Positions 1-9,010 of a DNA stretch of 12,139 bases are shown one piece after another (position 1 is the first letter of the stretch; every line of letters begins with the position of its first letter). Made by a program: the position numbers and the translations under genes. The DNA is from DATAXV01 sp036272915 (GTDB lineage Bacteria; Chloroflexota; Dormibacteria; Dormibacterales; Dormibacteraceae). The stretch covers positions 1-12,139 of the forward strand of contig DATAXV010000091.1 in assembly GCA_036272915.1 (NCBI GenBank), given 5' to 3'. The notes beneath the pieces were generated by a model that saw only the letters and a program-made list of their open reading frames with translations, made no database searches and was not told where the DNA came from.

Positions 1-1
1 G

Positions 2-82
2 CTGTCGCTGGCGGCGGCGACGCTGATCATCGACCTCGCCTATCCATTCCTCGATCCGCGGATCAGGGCACAGGAGCGCTGA
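2..82 (+). CDS. ABC transporter permease, DppB-type, C-terminal end (partial)
   Basis: Only the last 26 codons and a TGA stop are in the window; the gene begins upstream of it. The readable tail ends in a hydrophobic stretch followed by DLAYPFLDPRIRAQER. This is the usual end of the DppB/OppB-type inner-membrane permease, where the last helix is followed by an 'LDPRIR'-like cytoplasmic tail. The stop lies 4 nt before the start of a DppC-type permease, the standard B-C order of peptide/oligosaccharide importers. The assignment rests on this short motif and the gene order, so the subfamily cannot be judged. Confidence 0.8.
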   Translation: MSLAAATLIIDLAYPFLDPRIRAQER

Positions 83-86
83 GGCG

Positions 87-997
87 ATGGCAACCGAGCT
101 CGACCTGCCTGGGAACGCGTCGGCGGAGCGTCCGTGGGCGCAGCGCCTGCATGACGTCATCGACTACTGCCGGACCAATCCGTCGCTTGTCGCCGGGCTG
201 GGGCTGCTGCTGATCCTGATCCTGGTCGGCGTCGTCGGACCCCACATCGTCAACCCCAACCTGGCCCAGCCGACCTCGGTCAAGCCCGACCAGCCGCCCT
301 CCCCCGCCTACCCGCTGGGGAGCGACGACTCCGGCCGCGACCTGATCGCGGTGGTGGTGGTCGGCCTCCCCCTGACCATGGAGATCGGCTTCGTCGCCGG
401 CGCCATCGGCCTCGTCGTGGGCACCATCCTCGGCTTCGCCGCCGGCTATCTGGGAGGGTCGGTCGACGCCGTCCTCCGGACCCTGGCCGACATGCTGCTG
501 ACCGTTCCCAGCCTGGTCGTGCTGGTCACCATCGCCGCCACCCTCAAGGGCAACATCACCATCGTCGAGGAGGCGTTCGTCGTCTCCATCCTGGCCTGGA
601 TGTGGCCGCTCCGCGCGATCCGCTCCCAGGTCCTCTCGCTGCGCGACCGCGGCTACGTCCAGATCGCCAAGCTCTCGGGGATGCGCTGGGACGAGATCAT
701 CGTCCGCGAGCTCATCCCCAACCTGCTGCCGTACCTGGCGGCCAGCTTCGTCACCTCGACCGCGGCCGCCGTGCTCGCCAGCATCGGCCTCGAACTCGTC
801 GGCCTGGGACCGCAGAGCGAACCGGACATGGGCATGACCATCTACTGGGTCCTGCAGTTCAACGCCCTGATCCGTGGGCTCTGGTGGTGGTGGCTGACCC
901 CGCTGGTCTGTCTCGCCCTCTTCTTCATCGCCCTCTTCCTGGCCAGCACCGGGCTCGATCAGCTGGCCAACCCCAGGGCCCACCGTGGAGGGAACCG

Positions 998-1001
<4 letters not shown>
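87..1001 (+). CDS. ABC transporter permease, DppC-type
   Basis: This is the second membrane subunit of a family-5 (peptide/nickel/oligosaccharide) ABC importer, 304 aa. A short cytoplasmic N-terminus leads to the first helix at about residues 34-52. A periplasmic segment with the family-typical YPLGSDDSGRD follows (75-84), then a core of about five helices (about 95-285). The EAA-like coupling loop is at about 190-216 (SGMRWDEI...RELIPNLLP), where the ATPase docks. A run of four tryptophans at 266-269 precedes the last helix. The ATG lies 4 nt after the upstream permease stop, and the gene ends in a GTGA overlap with the ATPase gene, so the genes are probably translationally coupled. Substrate cannot be read from a permease. 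No defect is seen. Confidence 0.93.
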
Positions 1002-1920
<919 letters not shown>

Positions 1921-1924
<4 letters not shown>

Positions 1925-2991
1925 CGCCATTGCTCGAGGCCCGCGAGCTGGGCCAGGTGTTCGGCACCGGCGACAAGCGCACCGTCGCCCTCGAGAACCT
2001 GACCCTCTCCTTCGATGCCGACACCCCGTCCTTCACCGCCATCGTCGGCGAGTCGGGCAGCGGCAAGACGACGCTGGCCCGGTCGCTGCTCGGCTTCCTG
2101 CGGCCCTCCTCGGGTGCCGTGTACTTCCGGGGCGAGGACCTCTACAGCACCGGCGGCGCCGGACTGCGCCGGTTCCGGCGCGAGGTCCAAGCCATCTTCC
2201 AGGATCCGTTCGAGGTCTACAACCCCTTCTACACGGTCGACCACATGCTGGCCACGCCGATTCGCAAGTTCGGCCTAGCCCCCTCGCGGACTCAGGCTCG
2301 CGATCTCATGGAGCGCTCGCTGCGCGCCGTCGGGCTCGAGCCGAAGGAGACGCTGGGCCGGTACCCGCACCAGCTCAGCGGCGGCCAGCGCCAGCGGCTG
2401 ACCGTGGCCCGCGCGCTCCTCATCGGCCCGCGGCTGATCATCGCCGACGAGCCGGTGTCGATGATCGACGCCTCCCTGCGGGCGACGGTGCTGGAGAGCC
2501 TCCGCCGCCTTCACGAGGACTTCGACATCTCCTTCGTCTACATCACCCACGACCTCACCACCGCCTATCAGGTCAGCGACAACGTGATCGTCCTCTATCG
2601 CGGCCGCGTGGCCGAGGTGGGTGACGTCGAGCAGGTGATCAAGCAGCCGGAGCACCCCTACACCCAGCTCTTGGTCGGATCGATCCCGATCGCCGACCCT
2701 GACCGCCCCTGGGCGGAGGACATCAACGTCCCCGAGGCGGGGGAGAGGGAGCTGGACCGGGAGCACGCATGCGCCTTCGCCGATCGCTGCCCCCAGGTGA
2801 TGCCGCGCTGCACGCAATCCCCGCCGCCGCTCTATCGCACCCACGACAACCGCGCCGTGAGCTGCTTTCTCTATGACCGGGACGGCGAGGAGACAGTGGA
2901 GGGCGACGTGCGGAAGATCTTCCGGTCGTCGGATCTCAGGCCGGACCCTGCCGGTGGCGACGGCAGGCGCAATCAGACGGATCCAGCGTGA
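1921..2991 (+). CDS. ABC transporter ATP-binding protein, DppF-type
   Basis: Second nucleotide-binding subunit of the importer, 356 aa. Walker A is GESGSGKTT (43-51), Q-loop Gln94, signature LSGGQRQRL (152-160), Walker B LIIADEP (172-178) and switch His210. The D-loop reads SMIDAS instead of the common SALDVS. The HPYTQLLVGSIP segment (245-256) is followed by a cysteine cluster, Cys284, Cys290, Cys297 and Cys315. This is the arrangement seen in the C-terminal region of opp/dpp ATPases, where some members bind an iron-sulfur cluster. A tail of about 35 charged residues extends past it. The ATG overlaps the previous stop (ATGA), with GAGGAGG 10 nt upstream, indicating coupled synthesis of the two ATPases. 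Confidence 0.95.
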
Positions 2992-3002
2992 GGAGAAGAG
3001 AC

Positions 3003-4880
3003 ATGGAGACGGAGAAGGAGAAGCAGGGCTTCGGGTTCAACCGAAGGCGCTTCATGCAGCTGTTCGCCGCCGGGGTGGTGGGTGCGGGGCTACCGGCCGC
3101 GCTCGAGGCCTGCGGAGCCACGCCAGCGACCACGGCCTCCACCGGAGGCGGCGCGGCCGTCAAGGCCACCCCGGTGCCGGCGCCTCAGGGGTCAACGCTG
3201 AAGAGCGTCGCCCGCAACAAGACGCTGGTCCTCGGCATCACCGGCGGGGACATGACCGATTCCACGTTCATCAACCCCTTCCTCACCGGCACCTCGACCT
3301 CGACCGGCTTCCCGTACTACTTCGAGGCCTCGCAGTACTACAACAGCTATCACACGGCGAAGGTCTCCGGGCCTCCAGGCATGAAGTCCAGCGGCGGGTT
3401 CATCCCCTGGCAGGTGGAGAGCTACCAGTTCAACAGCGAGTACACCCAGCTGACCATGAAGGTGCGCGAGGGCGTGGAGTGGAGCGACGGCCACCCCTTC
3501 ACGGCAGCGGACTACGTCTACACGCTGGGCATGCTGAAGGCGCAGAGCCCGAAGCTGACCTGGTCGGTGGACATGGCGACCTGGGTCAAGGACGTCAACG
3601 CCGAGGACGATCAGACCGTCGTCATCGACCTGCTGACGCCGAATCCCCGGTTCATGTTCGACTACTTCCAGTTCCACCAGGACATCGGCATCCACATCAT
3701 GCCGGCGCACGTCTGGCAGGGGCAGGACCCGAACACCTACACCTTCATCGACATGGCCAAGGGCCAGCCGATCACGACCAGCCCCTGGGAGCTGGTGGTG
3801 TCGACGCCGACCCAGCGCATCTTCGACCGCCGCGACAACTGGTGGGCGGCCAAGCTGGGCATGCACCCCCTTCCCGACGTGGAGCGGATCATCATCCTGC
3901 CCGGCAGCGACGAGACCAACATGGTCGAGTTCGCCGATGCCAACGAGACCGACGAGACCATCGACCTGCGGCCGGTCAACATCCAGACCGTCATCGCCCA
4001 CAACCCCCACATCGTCACCTGGACCAACAACAAGGCGCCCTACGGGTACCGCGACTGGTGGCCGGTCAGCCTCGGCTTCAACGACTCGGCGGCGCCCTAC
4101 GACGATCCCCAGATCCGCTGGGCCGTCAACCATTGCATCGATCGCGACCAGCTCGTCTCGATCGGCTATCACGGGGGTGGCCAGGGGACGCTTCTGCCCT
4201 ACCCCGACTTCCCCGCCTTGCAGAAGTACCTGAACGCCGTCTCGAGCCTGTCGAAGACGATCGACAGCCAGGACCTGAGCAAGACGACCAGCATCATGAA
4301 GGGGAAGGGCTACGCCAAGAACGGCTCCGGCTTCTGGGAGAAGGACGGCAAGGAGATGACCATGGTCATCCAGAGCGAGATCCTCTTCCAGGACATCAGC
4401 CCGGTGCTGGTCGAGCAGCTGCGCAAGGGCGGCTTCAACGCCTCGTTCACCATTCCCGCGGGGACGGTCTATACCCAGAAGGTCTTCACCGGCGAGATGG
4501 ATGCCTTCATGAACGGCCACGGCGGCAGCGTGGACGAGCCCTTCGATACCCTGAACCTGTACCACAGCCGCTACTCGGCGCCGACCGGGCAGCAGGCGAC
4601 GCAGCCCTACCGCTGGGTCAACAAGGACTTCGACTCGATCGTCGACCAGATGGCCCTGGTCAGCCCCAATGACGTGTCAACGCTGACCACGCTGTTCCGC
4701 AAGGCGATGGAGATCTGGGTCCCGGCGCTGCCCGACATCGGCCTGGTCCAGTGGTTCCACCGGATCCCAACCAACCACGCCTTCTGGACCAACTGGCCGG
4801 ACGCTGCCAACCCCTTTATCAACACGGCCTTCTGGCACAGGACCTCTCCGCTCTGGCTCTACAGTATTAAGTCGAAGTGA
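3003..4880 (+). CDS. ABC transporter family-5 substrate-binding lipoprotein with Tat-like signal
   Basis: Extracytoplasmic binding protein of the importer, 625 aa from the chosen ATG. That ATG is preceded by AGGAG with a 7-nt spacer; an in-frame GTG 15 nt upstream overlaps the previous gene and has no ribosome site. The N-terminus has a twin-arginine motif (NRRRFMQL, 13-20), a hydrophobic stretch and a lipobox-like LEAC with Cys37, so a Tat-exported lipoprotein is likely. A Thr/Gly/Ala linker follows. The family-5 signature KVREGVEWSDGHPFTAADYVYT lies at about 153-174 (nt 3459-3524). The C-terminus is rich in Trp, Phe and His (WTNWPDAANPFINTAFWH). That aromatic-rich ending resembles, from memory, oligosaccharide-binding members of the family more than dipeptide ones. 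Substrate remains open. Confidence 0.92.
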   Translation: METEKEKQGFGFNRRRFMQLFAAGVVGAGLPAALEACGATPATTASTGGGAAVKATPVPAPQGSTLKSVARNKTLVLGITGGDMTDSTFINPFLTGTSTSTGFPYYFEASQYYNSYHTAKVSGPPGMKSSGGFIPWQVESYQFNSEYTQLTMKVREGVEWSDGHPFTAADYVYTLGMLKAQSPKLTWSVDMATWVKDVNAEDDQTVVIDLLTPNPRFMFDYFQFHQDIGIHIMPAHVWQGQDPNTYTFIDMAKGQPITTSPWELVVSTPTQRIFDRRDNWWAAKLGMHPLPDVERIIILPGSDETNMVEFADANETDETIDLRPVNIQTVIAHNPHIVTWTNNKAPYGYRDWWPVSLGFNDSAAPYDDPQIRWAVNHCIDRDQLVSIGYHGGGQGTLLPYPDFPALQKYLNAVSSLSKTIDSQDLSKTTSIMKGKGYAKNGSGFWEKDGKEMTMVIQSEILFQDISPVLVEQLRKGGFNASFTIPAGTVYTQKVFTGEMDAFMNGHGGSVDEPFDTLNLYHSRYSAPTGQQATQPYRWVNKDFDSIVDQMALVSPNDVSTLTTLFRKAMEIWVPALPDIGLVQWFHRIPTNHAFWTNWPDAANPFINTAFWHRTSPLWLYSIKSK

Positions 4881-5734
4881 CACAGAGCGATACACCACCC
4901 GGATCGCAGCCGACGATAGCGGTCACCGGCGGGACGGGCAGGATCGGTCGTGCGGTGACGGCGATGGCCCTGGAGCGGGGCCACACCGTCATCAGCATCG
5001 ACCGGGCCCTGCCCCCGGACACCGTCGACCATCCCAACCTGACCTTTCGCGAGGTCGACGTCACCGATCACGCCGAGTTCAAGGCCGCGGTGCGCGGGGC
5101 CGAGGCCCTGATCCACCTCGCCGCGATCGCCAGCCCCAATCGCCACCCTGCCGACGTCGTCCACAACAACAACGTCGTCGGCAGCTACAACGCCCTGATC
5201 ATCGCCGCCGAGCTCGGTATCCGCCGCGTCTGCCAGGCGTCCAGCGTGAACGCCACCGGCGCCGTCTACAGCCGCGCGCCCCGCTACGACTACTTTCCCA
5301 TGGACGAGCTCCATCCCACCTACAACGAGGACCCCTACAGCCTCTCCAAGTGGATCTGCGAGGAGCAGGGGGACTCGATCGCCAGGCGCTACTCGGCGAT
5401 GACGATCTCCAGCCTCCGCTTCCACGCCGTGGTCCCCACCCGGCAGACGGTGGTCGACCGCATCGACGACGCGACCGCGGCCAAGCAGCTCTGGGGGTAC
5501 ACGCTGCTCGAGGCGACGGCGCGGTCCTGCCTGGACGGCATCAGCGCCGGCTATCCCGGCCACGAGGCCTTCTTCATCATCGCCCCCGACGCCGCCGCCA
5601 AGGAGCCGACGATGGACCTGGTCCGGCGGCACTACCCCGACGTCCCGCTCCGGCGCGAGCTGGGTCCGACCGAGGGGCTCTACGACTGCAGCAAGGCCGC
5701 CCGGCTCCTGAACTGGGTGCACGGCGGCGACTGA
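4877..5734 (+). CDS. Extended SDR, NAD-dependent epimerase/dehydrogenase-like
   Basis: Rossmann-fold enzyme of 285 aa in the extended short-chain dehydrogenase group. The nucleotide-binding motif is TGGTGRIG (17-24). Asp42 at the end of strand 2 favours NAD over NADP, and DVTD (61-64) and LAAIASP (81-87) match the family. The catalytic set is present: Ser122/123, Tyr154 and Lys158 in YSLSK. The C-terminal YDCSKAARLLNW (269-280) is the usual 'SKA..LG' element. The closest types are NAD-dependent epimerase/dehydratase or uronate-dehydrogenase-like proteins; the exact substrate cannot be assigned. The GTG start overlaps the binding-protein stop by 4 nt (GTGA), so it is probably co-translated with the importer. 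This suggests it acts on the imported compound or a product of it. Confidence 0.88.
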   Translation: MTQSDTPPGSQPTIAVTGGTGRIGRAVTAMALERGHTVISIDRALPPDTVDHPNLTFREVDVTDHAEFKAAVRGAEALIHLAAIASPNRHPADVVHNNNVVGSYNALIIAAELGIRRVCQASSVNATGAVYSRAPRYDYFPMDELHPTYNEDPYSLSKWICEEQGDSIARRYSAMTISSLRFHAVVPTRQTVVDRIDDATAAKQLWGYTLLEATARSCLDGISAGYPGHEAFFIIAPDAAAKEPTMDLVRRHYPDVPLRRELGPTEGLYDCSKAARLLNWVHGGD

Positions 5735-5785
5735 ACGGGCGAGAAGCGGACCGCGGCTGTCCTCGTCGCCGGGCATGCTGTGCGC

Positions 5786-6268
5786 ATGTCGACAGACGAG
5801 ACAGCCGGGTCCGGTCCGCTCAGCTTCCAGGTCACCGTGGACTGCGGTGACCCGCACCGTCTGAGCCGCTTCTGGGCCACCGCCCTGCGGTACGAGGTGG
5901 AGCACCGCGACGCGCAGATCAGGGAGCTGATGGCTGCCGGGATCGCCACCGCCGACGACGCCATCGAGTTCGAGGGCGAGCTCGCCTGGCGGACCGGGGC
6001 GGCGATCCGGCGGCCGGCGGAGGGACCGCGCTCAGGCGCCTTTCGCGTCCTCTTCCTGGGTGTGCCCGAGCCGAAGACGGTCAAGAACCGCTGGCATCTG
6101 GACCTCAACGTCACCGTTCGCGGGGAGGAGGGTGCCCATCAGCGGGTGGAGGCGGAGGTCGGGCGGTTGAGGGAGCTCGGCGCCACCGAGCTCTACCGGA
6201 TCGACTCGGTCGAGGGCTTCCACGTGACCATGGCCGATCCCGAGGGCAACGAGTTCTGCGTGCAGTGA
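5786..6268 (+). CDS. VOC-family glyoxalase-like protein
   Basis: Small protein of 160 aa. It opens with LSFQVTVDCGDPHRLSRFWATAL (12-34) and has VPEPKTVKNRWHLDL in the middle (93-107) and MADPEGNEFCVQ at the end. These are the features of the actinobacterial-type glyoxalase-like domain, a variant of the vicinal-oxygen-chelate fold. Family function is broad (dioxygenases, resistance proteins, isomerases), so no reaction is assigned. ATG 5786 is preferred; an in-frame GTG at 5780 is possible. Neither has a clear ribosome site, and a CATGC/GCATG inverted repeat covers the start codon. The 51-nt gap after the SDR gene has no visible promoter, so read-through from the transporter operon is possible. 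It ends 4 nt from the convergent marR stop. Confidence 0.85.
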   Translation: MSTDETAGSGPLSFQVTVDCGDPHRLSRFWATALRYEVEHRDAQIRELMAAGIATADDAIEFEGELAWRTGAAIRRPAEGPRSGAFRVLFLGVPEPKTVKNRWHLDLNVTVRGEEGAHQRVEAEVGRLRELGATELYRIDSVEGFHVTMADPEGNEFCVQ

Positions 6269-6272
6269 GGCC

Positions 6273-6704
6273 TCAGCCGTCCTCCGCCCGCTCCATGCGG
6301 CGGAGGATGCGGACCGCCGCCTCCAGCGTCCTCCGGTCGGCGTCGGGAAGGCATCCCAGCTCGGCCGCGAGGCGGGAGACCCGCATCCTCCGTCCGCGCT
6401 CCATCGCCGCGCGCCCCTGATCGGTCGCCGCCAGCCGGGCGGAGCGGGCATCGTCGGGGTCGGGCTCCCGCGCGACCAGCCCGGCCTCGACCAGGGCGGC
6501 GACGATGCGGCTCATGGTCGGACCCGTCACCTGCTCGGCACGGGCCAGCCGGTTGATGCTCTGCGGTCCGCCGAAGACGAGCACGGAGAGGGCGGAGAGG
6601 CGTGCCGGGGTGATCCCCAGAGCGTCGTCGGACCGGCGCAGCCGGCGGACCAGGTGGATCGCGACCGAGTTCAGCTCCTCGGCGAGCGGGTCGAGGTCAG
6701 TCAT
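6273..6704 (-). CDS. MarR-family transcriptional regulator
   Basis: Winged-helix regulator of 143 aa. The recognition region SINRLARAEQVTGPTMSRIVAALVEAGLV (49-77) and the wing PDPDDARSARLAATDQGRA (81-99) are typical of MarR proteins. Flanking helices (about 5-24 and 118-140) would form the dimer interface. The start chosen is the ATG at 6704, which gives the usual family length; the frame stays open to 6752, but that extension runs through the operator and into the neighbouring gene. No Shine-Dalgarno sequence precedes it. It is divergent from a VOC gene across 34 bp that hold a perfect palindrome, so autoregulation together with control of that gene is expected. The ligand is unknown; MarR proteins often sense phenolics or oxidants. 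Confidence 0.93.
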   Translation of the reverse strand: MTDLDPLAEELNSVAIHLVRRLRRSDDALGITPARLSALSVLVFGGPQSINRLARAEQVTGPTMSRIVAALVEAGLVAREPDPDDARSARLAATDQGRAAMERGRRMRVSRLAAELGCLPDADRRTLEAAVRILRRMERAEDG

Positions 6705-6738
6705 AGATAGATAGCAAGCCTTGCTATATAGTAACCTG
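6705..6738. promoter_or_regulatory. Shared marR/VOC divergent promoter region with MarR operator candidate
   Basis: The whole gap between the two divergent start codons is 34 bp. It contains the perfect palindrome ATAGCAAG-C-CTTGCTAT at 6711-6727, with 8-bp arms and one central base. Length and symmetry suit a MarR dimer site. On +, TATAGT at 6727-6732 overlaps the edge of the palindrome and ends 6 nt before the VOC ATG. On -, TATCTA (6713 to 6708) lies just before the marR ATG. No good -35 hexamer is seen for either. Repressor on the palindrome would block both promoters. Assignment to this MarR is by position. Confidence 0.8.
6727..6732 (+). promoter_or_regulatory. -10 element placed for a leaderless VOC transcript
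   Basis: TATAGT differs from the TATAAT consensus at one position and sits in a locally AT-rich patch of GC-rich DNA. The usual start of transcription, about 7 nt downstream of the hexamer, falls on the A of the ATG at 6739. There is no ribosome-binding sequence in the six bases between. No clear -35 is seen at 6704-6709. Confidence 0.55.
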
Positions 6739-7134
6739 ATGAACGCCGTCACCGGTCTGCACCAGGTCGCGCAGCACGCCGACGACCTCGACCGTGCCGT
6801 GGCCTTCTATCGCGACGTGGTCGGGCTCCGCCACATCGCGACCTTCGAGCCGCCCGGGCTCGCCTTCCTCGATCTGAGCGGGGTGCGGCTGCTGCTGGAG
6901 CGGGGGGCGCAGCCGAGCACGCTCTACCTGCGCGTCGCCGACGTGGAGGCGGCCTGCGCGGCGCTCCGCGAGCGCGGGGTCGAGATCGAGCACGAGCCGC
7001 ACGTCATCCACCAGGATCAGGAGGGGGTCTTCGCGACGCCCGGCGAGGAGGAGGTCCAGGCCTTCTTCCGCGACTCCGAGGGCAACCTGGTCGGCCTCGC
7101 CGCCAGGCGGATGCCCAGGCCGGCGGAGGGGTGA
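6739..7134 (+). CDS. VOC-family protein (glyoxalase/bleomycin-resistance type)
   Basis: Small protein of 131 aa with two beta-alpha-beta-beta-beta halves. The first reads LHQVAQHADDLDRAVAFYRDVVGL (7-30) and the second TLYLRVADVEAACAALRERG (61-80), ending in FFRDSEGNLVGL (109-120). His8 and Glu114 are at the usual metal-ligand positions. The short single-domain form is common among glyoxalase, fosfomycin/bleomycin resistance and ring-cleavage proteins; the reaction is not assigned. The ATG at 6739 is preferred over an in-frame TTG at 6721, which lies inside the operator palindrome. The gene is divergent from marR and probably under its control. It differs clearly from the other VOC gene ending at 6268, so the pair is not a recent duplication. 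Confidence 0.9.
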   Translation: MNAVTGLHQVAQHADDLDRAVAFYRDVVGLRHIATFEPPGLAFLDLSGVRLLLERGAQPSTLYLRVADVEAACAALRERGVEIEHEPHVIHQDQEGVFATPGEEEVQAFFRDSEGNLVGLAARRMPRPAEG

Positions 7135-7136
7135 GA

Positions 7137-7166
7137 GGGGCGGTGCCCGAAGAGGAGCACCGCCCC
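7137..7166. terminator. Hairpin between convergent VOC and pepF genes
   Basis: A perfect 10-bp GC-rich stem, GGGGCGGTGC (7137-7146) with GCACCGCCCC (7157-7166), around a 10-nt loop. It fills the gap between the two convergent stops. Followed by CTTGG on + and preceded by little U-rich sequence on -, it lacks a proper U-tract. It may serve both directions. Confidence 0.65.
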
Positions 7167-7172
7167 CTTGGA

Positions 7173-8978
7173 TCAGCCGAGAAGCTGCTCGAGCCGGGAG
7201 ACGTAGCCGTCGAGCACCCCGAAGGCGCGCTCGATCGGCTCCCGGGTGGTCATGTCGATGCCGGCCTCCCGCAGCAGGTCGATCGGGAAGCCGTGGCCGC
7301 CGGAGCTGAGCAGGCGGAGGTACCGCGCGGCCGCCGGCTCTCCCTCGCGGAGGACCGCGTCGGCGAGGGCGTGGGCGGCGGCGATGCCGGTGGCGTACTG
7401 GTACGGGTAGAAGTTGCTGTAGAGGTGGGTCGGGAACTGCGCCCACAGGCTTCCCGCCCGCCGGCGATCGATCTCCACCTCGCCGCCGTAGGCCTCCTCG
7501 AGGAGGTCGGCGGTGCGCTCGATCAGCCCGTCCGCGGTCAGGGCCTGGCCGGCCTCGATCCGCTGGTGGATGTCCAACTCGAAGCGGGAGAGGGTGGGCA
7601 TGATCAGGAAGTAGCGGTGGAAGTTGCTCATCGCCTCCTCGATCACCGCCACCTGGAAGCGGGGATCGGGGTGGGTCTTGAGCAGATGGGCCCTGACCAG
7701 CGCCTGATTGAAGTTCGAGGCGATCTCGGCCAGGAACAGACCGTAGCCGCTGTAGATCGCCGGCTGGGCCGCGCTGGTCAGCTGCTTGTGCATGGAGTGG
7801 CCGAGCTCGTGGGCCAGCGTGCTCATGCTGAACAGGCTGTCGGCGTAGCTCATGAAGATGAACGGCTTGGTGTCGTAGCGGCCGGCTGAGAAGGCGCCCA
7901 GCCGCTTGCCGCGGTTCGGGGCCCGGTCGACCCAGCGCTCCTCGAGGACGCCGCGACGCAGCGCTGACACGTACTCGTCGCCGAGCGGCGCCATGCCCTC
8001 GGCGATCCACTCGACGGCCTGGTCGAAGGGCACATCGACCGGCTCCGCCAGCGGCGCCTTGACGTCGTACTCGGCCAGCCGGTCCAGCTTCAGCGCCGCC
8101 CGGCGGACGCGCCAGTAGCGGTGCCACACGCCGACGTTGTCGCGGAAGGTGTCGATGACGTTGTGGAAGACCGAGCTGGGGATGTGGCCGGGAGCGGTCG
8201 CCGCCTCCAGAGAGTCGTCATAGCGCTGCACCCGGGCCAGGAAGGCGTCGCGCTGCACTCCGGCGGAGAGGCAGGCCGCCATCGTCTTCGCCCGCCCCAG
8301 GTGAGCGTCGGTGTAGCTCTCGAAGGCATTGCGCCGGAGCGTCCGGTCCGGGCTGGTGACGAGGTCGGAGAAGGAGGCCTGGGCGACCTCGTGGGTGTTG
8401 CCCTGACTGTCCTCGGCGGGCCGGAAGCCGAGCTCGGCGTTGGCCAGCACGCCGTGGATCCCGGCGATGGCTCCCAGTGGGGCGGAGGCCAGGCCGAGGA
8501 CCTCCTGGACCTCGGCCGATCGAAGGTGCGGCACCCGGCGGGAGAAGCGGTCGAGCCAGTGGCCGTAGGCCCCGAGCCCGGACTCCTGCTCGATCCAGTG
8601 GCGCAGGGTGTCGACCCCGATGTCGACGAGCTCCGGCTCGGCGAAGGAGACGGCGGCGCGGATCCGGGCGCTCAGGGCCTGGGCCCGGGCCTGGAGCGCG
8701 GCGGCCGACTCGTCGCCGCTGTCGACGTTGGCCCGCATGATCGCGTAGAGGCCGATCCGGCCGAAGGCCAGCTCCAGCGACTCTTCGGCGGCGAGATATG
8801 AGGCCAGGACCGCGGGGCCCTCGGCCAGCCGGCCCCGGAACGCCTCCACCGCGGGCAGGCTCTCACGCTCGAGCGCGGCTCGGGCCGCCTCCCAGGCGTC
8901 GTCGTCGGGAAACAGGCTCTCGAGATCCCAGGTCTCGGCCCTGGGGACCTCGGAGCGGGTCGGCAGCGTCGTCGGCAT
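7173..8978 (-). CDS. pepF: Oligoendopeptidase F, M3-family zinc metallopeptidase
   Basis: Cytoplasmic peptidase of 601 aa, full length for the PepF family, which cleaves short peptides inside the cell. The zinc motif is HELGH (390-394, in STLAHELGHSMHKQ), with His390, catalytic Glu391 and His394. The third ligand is Glu418 in LFLAEIASNFNQAL. SNFYPYQYATG (521-531) carries the tyrosines conserved near the substrate. The N-terminal helical region (about 15-200) is the usual PepF_N-like part. The ATG at 8978 has GGAGGAG just upstream with good spacing; the reading frame continues open far upstream, but that runs into the repeat region of the next gene. It may process peptides imported by a transporter such as the one at 1-4880, but it is not in that operon. 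Confidence 0.96.
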   Translation of the reverse strand: MPTTLPTRSEVPRAETWDLESLFPDDDAWEAARAALERESLPAVEAFRGRLAEGPAVLASYLAAEESLELAFGRIGLYAIMRANVDSGDESAAALQARAQALSARIRAAVSFAEPELVDIGVDTLRHWIEQESGLGAYGHWLDRFSRRVPHLRSAEVQEVLGLASAPLGAIAGIHGVLANAELGFRPAEDSQGNTHEVAQASFSDLVTSPDRTLRRNAFESYTDAHLGRAKTMAACLSAGVQRDAFLARVQRYDDSLEAATAPGHIPSSVFHNVIDTFRDNVGVWHRYWRVRRAALKLDRLAEYDVKAPLAEPVDVPFDQAVEWIAEGMAPLGDEYVSALRRGVLEERWVDRAPNRGKRLGAFSAGRYDTKPFIFMSYADSLFSMSTLAHELGHSMHKQLTSAAQPAIYSGYGLFLAEIASNFNQALVRAHLLKTHPDPRFQVAVIEEAMSNFHRYFLIMPTLSRFELDIHQRIEAGQALTADGLIERTADLLEEAYGGEVEIDRRRAGSLWAQFPTHLYSNFYPYQYATGIAAAHALADAVLREGEPAAARYLRLLSSGGHGFPIDLLREAGIDMTTREPIERAFGVLDGYVSRLEQLLG

Positions 8979-9010
8979 GCGTCTCCTCCGTACCGGTGCG
9001 ATCACATGAG

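Noticed and set aside
602..997. Upstream extension of the DppD-type ATPase frame
   Set aside because: It overlaps the permease gene in another frame and has no domain; the GTG at 998 has a ribosome site and gives the normal N-terminus.
2988..3002. GTG start five codons upstream of the binding-protein ATG
   Set aside because: It overlaps the previous stop and has no ribosome site, while AGGAG is ideally spaced for the ATG at 3003.
3192..4565. Long minus-strand frame opposite the binding-protein gene (457 aa)
   Set aside because: Composition is Val/Asp/Gly/Leu-rich without motifs, and the opposite strand encodes a clear family-5 binding protein.
6721..6738. In-frame TTG start for the second VOC gene
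   Set aside because: It lies within the operator palindrome and would precede the likely transcription start.
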